DNA of 64,000 nt from the NCBI GenBank assembly GCA_963930655.1, contig OZ005610.1, positions 11,785,001-11,849,000 on the forward strand. Direction: 5' to 3'. The notes beneath the pieces are model-generated. The model was not told the origin of the DNA, ran no database searches, and saw only the letters and a program-made list of their open reading frames with translations. Shown piece after piece: positions 58,471 to 64,000 of the stretch (within the stretch, counting starts at the first letter, position 1; every line of letters starts with the position of its first letter). The translations under genes were made by a program, and so were the position numbers. The stretch comes from Myrica gale (Eukaryota; Streptophyta; Magnoliopsida; Fagales; Myricaceae).

Positions 58471-58798
58471 TTATCAGCTACAAGTGGAAAGGTATTATAA
58501 TTCCAGAGTTAAAACATCATCGTAGGTAAGCACGTTCACAGCATCATAGGAGAGAGAGAGAGAGTACGTTCACAACATGAAGCCAGAATCGCAATTGATT
58601 ATAGCGGAAAGGTGAACTTAATCCTGGAAGTATATATTAGACTGAACTGAAAATTCAAGTGTCATATGATCCTCTCCAAAACAGATGTACACTTGGGTTG
58701 GTATTGAATCTTTCTCCCCAACAATTCAGTACCTGACTACCTTCCACATTTTACAAAGAGAAATCACACCAAAAAAAAACTCTATATACACGTTGCAT
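58471..58798. other. 3' flank of the VAPYRIN-like gene
   Basis: It contains a short GA microsatellite near 58551-58563. No gene. Confidence 0.4.
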
Positions 58799-60205
58799 TC
58801 AGGCTCGTTCTTGCTCCCGACACAAAGGTAGAGCAAGAGAGGGGTGATTCTTGAAACGATCCATATCCAAAGGAACTACACCTTTGAGACTCTTAAAATT
58901 TAATTTAGCTCCATGAGCAACCAATAGCAATACAACCTGCTCGTGCCCCGCTTCAACAGCACATTGCAACGGCGTATAACCCGCATCATCAAAAATGTCA
59001 ACCTCCGCACCGTGATTAAGCAACGCCTTAACACACTCAATCCTCCCCTTGAATGCAGCCCTATGCAGAGGTGTCCAACCATTCTGATCCCTACCATTCA
59101 CATTTGCCCCTTGCGCGAGGGCACTCTTCAGCCCAAGAACATCATCGACCCTCGCAGCCCTATGCAACACATCCCCAAGACGCAGCAAATCCAGCAAATG
59201 CAAATGCCCATTTTCCACGGCTAGCGCAAAAGCAGTCTTCCCTTCGTTATTAATGGCGTACTTGGCATTGGAGGATTCCGACAAACATTCCACAGCTTCT
59301 AAATGCCCTTCTGTCGCCGCATAATGCAGCGGACTAGACCCATTACCGTCAAAGACATCAACTTTCCCACCAACCCTCACGCAAAACTTTATCACGTCAA
59401 CGAACCCCCTAATCGCTGCCGCATGGATCGGCGTCTGGCCATGTGGGTCAACCGAATTGAGATCAATATCTCCAAACCCAGCGCACAAAACCCCCATCAT
59501 ATCTACTCTATCCATGGACGCTGCCTCGTGCAAAACCATGTCCGAATTCTCAATTTCGCAACTAGAAGCTATCAGAGCCTTCAAAACATCAATATTACCA
59601 GCACGAATGGCCAGTACAATCATGGACTGCCCATCTGAATCCTTATGACTGACATCAGTTCCAGCATCAATCAAATCAGTGACCAAATTTGCGTTCCCAT
59701 GTACTATCGCGTCTCTCAGCAAAGTTGTGAGCTCAGCCCCGGCACACCCAGAAATGGCTTTGTTGAAGAAGAAATCGATTTTTGGGATCTGCGTATGGTG
59801 GGAAATGAGGAATTCAGCAACAAGGGGACCGACAAGATTGATGGGCATGATGGCGTCGCGGAAGACGTGGGGTCCGGGCTTGGAAAACAGACAGCGAAGC
59901 TCGTCCTGATGGGCTTTGCCGGTGGGGAGCATGGAAGATCGGACGGTGATGACAGCAGGAGGGGAAGAGAGTGGTGGTTGATCGAACAGCCGGGTGAGAA
60001 CAAGGGTGTATGATGAAGAAGAGAGAGGTGGGATTGTTGAGAAGGGCTGGGTGAAAGAGAAGACGGTCGGGTTTGTGGTGGTTAAGGACACTGCCACAGC
60101 CATAGTGTGCATGAGATTGGTTATACGAAACGTAGTGGCGCACTTTTGGCCTTGCTTGAAGGTCAAGTCCACTTCTTTGACGTCTGGTTTCACCAGCCTG
60201 TCCAT
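58799..60205 (-). CDS. VAPYRIN-like protein: MSP domain plus ankyrin repeats
   Basis: A 468-residue intronless ORF. The first ~125 residues form a major-sperm-protein (VAP) domain (VDLTFKQGQKCATTFRITNL). About 155-465 are ankyrin repeats with the usual TPLHRAAFKGRIECVKALL pattern. VAPYRIN itself is needed for intracellular accommodation of arbuscular mycorrhizal fungi and rhizobia; the VAPYRIN-like paralogue group, whose start (MDRLVKPDVKEVDL) fits better here, has a broader and less known role. MSP domains bind FFAT-type motifs and ankyrins bind other proteins, so an adaptor in endomembrane trafficking is inferred. The reading frame is intact and the ATG is the first in frame. Confidence 0.87.
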   Translation of the reverse strand: MDRLVKPDVKEVDLTFKQGQKCATTFRITNLMHTMAVAVSLTTTNPTVFSFTQPFSTIPPLSSSSYTLVLTRLFDQPPLSSPPAVITVRSSMLPTGKAHQDELRCLFSKPGPHVFRDAIMPINLVGPLVAEFLISHHTQIPKIDFFFNKAISGCAGAELTTLLRDAIVHGNANLVTDLIDAGTDVSHKDSDGQSMIVLAIRAGNIDVLKALIASSCEIENSDMVLHEAASMDRVDMMGVLCAGFGDIDLNSVDPHGQTPIHAAAIRGFVDVIKFCVRVGGKVDVFDGNGSSPLHYAATEGHLEAVECLSESSNAKYAINNEGKTAFALAVENGHLHLLDLLRLGDVLHRAARVDDVLGLKSALAQGANVNGRDQNGWTPLHRAAFKGRIECVKALLNHGAEVDIFDDAGYTPLQCAVEAGHEQVVLLLVAHGAKLNFKSLKGVVPLDMDRFKNHPSLALPLCREQERA

Positions 60206-61709
60206 GGTGATTCCTCACCACCCTTTTGTTTCTCGGGAAAATTCACTCCTTTCTCTGGGAAATTTGCATCGGGGTTTGTCTGCTTGGTGCAGGTCAGAAG
60301 AAGAAGAAGGCAAACCCTGAGATGCCCTTCTGATTTTTCCAATATCTTCTAACGCTTCTGTTGTAATTGCCGCGAGGGTTTAGGTATGGGTGTAAAGGGA
60401 GGGAGAGAAATGGGGACTTCGGAGAATTGAAAGAGTCATTAACATTACTCAATTGATGGCATGTTTGACTCGGGATTATACTATTGCTTATATACTTTTC
60501 ACCAAGGGAAGACTGCGAGGTGCCTTCTCTTTCTGTCTTTCATTTGAAAACGAAACCAAAGATGGTTAGAGTTTGATTGGCGAATGATCAACAACTTCAA
60601 TTTTCTGACCATTTCATTCAATTTGCAGAGACAATAATGTTGTTATTATAAGCCTCTTATATTGGACAGTTAGAACCTAGTTTTGTTTGCTTTCCAAAGA
60701 TGGGAGGACCGTCGCAAACAGGCAGCTCTTAGGATTCTCATCCAGGAAATAGTATTCTACAGCGGATAATAAAGACAGAAAAATAATTATTCTGATTTGG
60801 TAATCGTTTAAGAAAATCTATCAAGACATTTTAAACAGCAGAACATGCCACACAAGAGTTCTGTTTGCCTGCATGTTCTGAGAGGAAACACTGAAAAAGA
60901 CTTGGATATTTTTTTAAGTACTTTTGTTTAATATCTTAGGAACCTGAAAAGGCAAATATAAGCGATTCCAACTGTTAATTTGCTCCTATAGACCCACGTA
61001 CTGTACACGTTGAGAGGGTGATTAAAACTTTCATATGGGAAAGGTCGAATTTGAAACCCCATTCCCATTTCATTTGGTGCTATGGGATTGTCACCATGGA
61101 TATACATGAGAACCACCACTATCTGACTAGAGAAAAATATTTGTCCCTGCAGCTTTCAATCGATCATTTTAATTGTTTTCAGCTAATAACATCATTTTCC
61201 TTGAGTCACCTCTTCGATGGTTTGTAGACTGGAAAGGAAATTCGTCATTCTTTTAATGCAACTATGACACCAGTTTTAGCTTTTTATATAATTCTTCGTT
61301 TTCTGTATTTCCAGGAATCTCTTAGTACTTGGCTAAAGATGAGAAATGCTGCATATTATACTCTGTCAATAGCCCCTACTTAGAGAGACATTGAACTGAC
61401 AGTTGGAATCTGAGTATGAACAAAAGTAGAGTTTCAGTATTTTTTTTGTACCGCTGATTTTATCACAGATATATAACCATATAATTTGTAGATCTTTTGT
61501 GGAAACCCATGATCTCTTTGCAACATATTCTTAGAAACTCCAACCAATCTATAGATGCAGAGCAAATGACCAAACCCGTTGAAGTAAATCAGACCATACA
61601 ACAGATGGTTCTGTCGATGGTCGATGAAGCCTTCAAGTCTTCAACCAAATGCCTATTCCACTCGTCAGCTGCTGGACTGACACAAAATGACTGCACCAAC
61701 ATAACTTAC
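60206..61709. other. Promoter side of the VAPYRIN-like gene and gene-free DNA
   Basis: No gene is recognised. ORFs here are short and without family features. Confidence 0.35.
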
Positions 61710-61925
61710 AAGAAATCCGTACTCTAATGGCCAAAGGAGTCTTGAACCAAAGGCTTATTTTATTCCCCTCGTCACCTGAAGCACTGACAAATGATTGCTC
61801 GAGCCAAATTAGCAAAAAACCAAGGATTCCAATAATATCAATAACACGACGAATGATGTCTGCGATTATTACTAGAAAATTCCAGCAGACATACCCAATC
61901 CATGTGCATAAAGCCAATCCAATGA
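61710..61925 (-). other. Possible orphan exon encoding membrane segments
   Basis: On the minus strand an open block of 72 codons is flanked by TTTGTTGTAG and a strong GTAAGT donor. It reads IGLALCTWIGYVCWNFLVI and GILGFLLIWLEQSF, suggesting two hydrophobic helices. No neighbouring exon was found and the family is unknown. Confidence 0.25.
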
Positions 61926-64000
61926 CTACAACAAACTAAATAAAACCCCGAGAAAAGAGACAGAGGTACAGTGGGTGAGGAAACCGCCCTTTGAAAAACA
62001 TAACCAACATCGAAACACCATGTGAAAATTTGTCAGAAACCCGTTTCAAGGATGAAAAAAGAAATCCAAGAGCGGAACTCCCCTATTTCTTACAACAACA
62101 TTAAAACACTCCCCAATCCTATTTTACAGTAATACCAAAGATTCCAACCTATGGGACACAACATGAAGAAAAACAAAACTGCAACACATAAACCAAAACT
62201 CCAATATATCTACCAAATCCGAACCCCTGTTGTGATACAAACCAATCACCAGATTCACCACGACCTAAATATTACAACCCCAAATGTGCGCTTTTTGAAC
62301 AGCTGTTGTTACAAACCTGTGCCCCCTATTTATTTATTTTTTAATAAGTGTGCCCCCTATTTCTTACAAACATGTTGTCATGTTTCATGTTTGTAACAAC
62401 AGGCTGAGAGGCTCTCACAAGGCCTGGGATCAGCCCGCGAGTTTAGTGTGGCGAAGCCCACTTTGCTCTGACAAGCCGAAATATGTGACCCATAGCCGAT
62501 CAAGAGGCTCCATTTAAGCGGCCGTTTAATTATATGGATCCACGAACCAATCTGAAAGCCATAATCATATGTTTGTGAAAATGACTTATATTGCTTGTCA
62601 ACTATTGCTCTTATGGGACGCCCAAGATGTCTCGCTCTCTGCTAGGCGAAAAGTTCAGTCCTCTACACATGTATAGCTTAAACAGAGGCCCAATTGTTGA
62701 ATCCACAGAATGTCAAACTACGGCAGCGGACAATACACCTCGCATCCGTAAGCCCATGGTAAGCAGTAGATTAATATCAACTCGAGCTGCATTCCTTTTG
62801 GGTTCGGAGTGACGGCCCAGTGAACTCCAAATTGGAATTACATGTTTGGGCAGGCCTTCTAGGGACCTGCATACTCACTTAGGGCTTGTACAAAAAGTTG
62901 GCAAACCCTACCGGCACCCGACCGAATAGCGTCGGGCTAAACACGGGAGCGGGCTTGTGCGGGCCCAAACCGTTGGAACCAGCCTATAGTTGGACAGTCC
63001 TCGACATACCATCAGATAGACTCGACCTGCCCAAATATTTTACATTATATCCAAAACCCTAAGCATGCTCACTGTCTTTCAACCCGACACTATTCGTCAT
63101 CGCCCTCACACTGCCTCTGTCGCCGTATGCCTCCATCGTGCTACTCCCAGTGGAACTGAAGGCATCGTGCTTCTGGGTTGTTTGTTAGTGCTCTGCCTTC
63201 CTATTTCTTCCTTCTTTTGTCGATCTCAACGAGCTTGTATTGTGGGTTTTGGTCCACGTCGTTGTTCGACTAAGACACGGTGAGCTTCTTGCTTTCCTAT
63301 TGTTGTCACTTCGAGTTTGTGTTGTGGATTCTGGGTGCCTTTGGTTTTGTGGTTTTGATGCTGAATCATTCGAATTTGATTGTTCAATGTGGTTTTTCTT
63401 TTATGAATTCATTATCTATTCTTGTTTGAGAATAGAGTGGATTTCATAAGCTGATAGAGCTTTTGAAATGCAAAATGTGGCTTCGCATTGCTCTTTACCC
63501 AAGATCATATCTGGGAGTTCCACTTCAATGAGTGGGTTAGAGAAAGTGTCATTTTCTTCATTGCTGAGATTTCAATGCAAGGACTTGAACGTTGGAGGAG
63601 ATCTATCATATTGCTAAATCCTCGTTTTGATCTTTTTCAATCGGATAAGCATTAGGCTGAATTTAAGCTGCACCATTGTAGTAGGAACAGTAGAAGACAC
63701 AAGGTAGAAATTACTTCTTCCTATTCGTCAATTTTAGGAAAGAACTGCTTCCAAGTCCTATTCGTCAATTTCAATTTTCCTGTCGGGCATGATAAAATTC
63801 ATAATATAACTTATTTTGAAGTAAGGTAATATTTCTTGTGTGTAACGTATTCTATACCCTGAAATTGCTAAGAGTGACAAAATGAGAAGATCCTTGTATT
63901 AGTTCTACCTCTTGGTAAATGTGATCTATCAGTCCATAGGTTGCTTTTATACAAGGTGGTTAAGTTGTATATCTTAAAGAAGTCTTTGACTTTGAAAATG
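61926..64000. other. Gene-free DNA at the right edge
   Basis: 62400-63060 is GC-richer and repeat-like (for example ACCGGCACCCGACCG, CGGGCCCAAACCG). No gene or RNA was recognised. Confidence 0.3.

Noticed and set aside
59645..60013. Plus-strand ORFs over the VAPYRIN-like gene
   Set aside because: Antisense shadows of the MSP domain codons.
1..64000. CRISPR arrays, operons, riboswitches, rRNA or intact tRNA genes
   Set aside because: None seen. The tRNA-like boxes found belong to SINEs, and the window is eukaryotic nuclear DNA.

Overview
This is nuclear DNA of a flowering plant, almost certainly a eudicot. It is AT-rich, its genes carry GT-AG introns and encode plant-specific protein families, and the gaps are packed with plant transposable elements and a plastid DNA fragment. 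A VAPYRIN-like gene argues against Brassicaceae. I cannot name the species.

Layout. 0-3 kb: the first exon of a secreted-protein gene running off the left edge (minus strand), then a 1.56-kb long-inverted-repeat transposon. 3-5.4 kb: chloroplast mTERF4/BSM (plus). 9.2-10.5 kb: YCF49-like (DUF2499) plastid membrane protein (minus, 4 exons). 12.3-14.5 kb: a SINE and a frameshifted GRF-zinc-finger gene (minus). 15.4-17.3 kb: MBD4-like CW plus methyl-CpG-binding-domain gene (minus). 17.9-22.6 kb: gene-free and rich in MITEs and SINEs. 23.4-26.9 kb: endonuclease/exonuclease/phosphatase (DNase I-like) gene (plus, 4 exons). 28.6-31.6 kb: a frameshifted unknown gene head to head with a GH3 acyl-amido synthetase (plus, 3 exons). 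33.0-42.3 kb: an 18-exon ERD6-like sugar transporter (minus), all splice sites intact, with a 4.9-kb Ty1/copia retrotransposon in its tenth intron. 47.2-49.1 kb: RKF3-type receptor kinase (minus). 50.6-58.5 kb: repeats including a plastid psaA fragment, a LINE tail, a MITE cluster and a decayed Ty3/gypsy element. 58.8-60.2 kb: VAPYRIN-like MSP-ankyrin gene (minus, intronless). 60.2-64 kb: no firm gene.

The genes do not form a pathway; this is an ordinary gene neighbourhood. The order DNase I-like, ERD6-like transporter, RKF3 resembles what I remember of Arabidopsis At2g48030-At2g48010, so part of it may be old collinearity. I found no operon-like or clearly new system. The most distinctive feature is the intronic copia element. 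Its insertion is young, and one 212-bp duplication-inversion in gag is the only lesion I see in its polyprotein. Many gene-free stretches resolve into named repeat types with target-site duplications, listed below.
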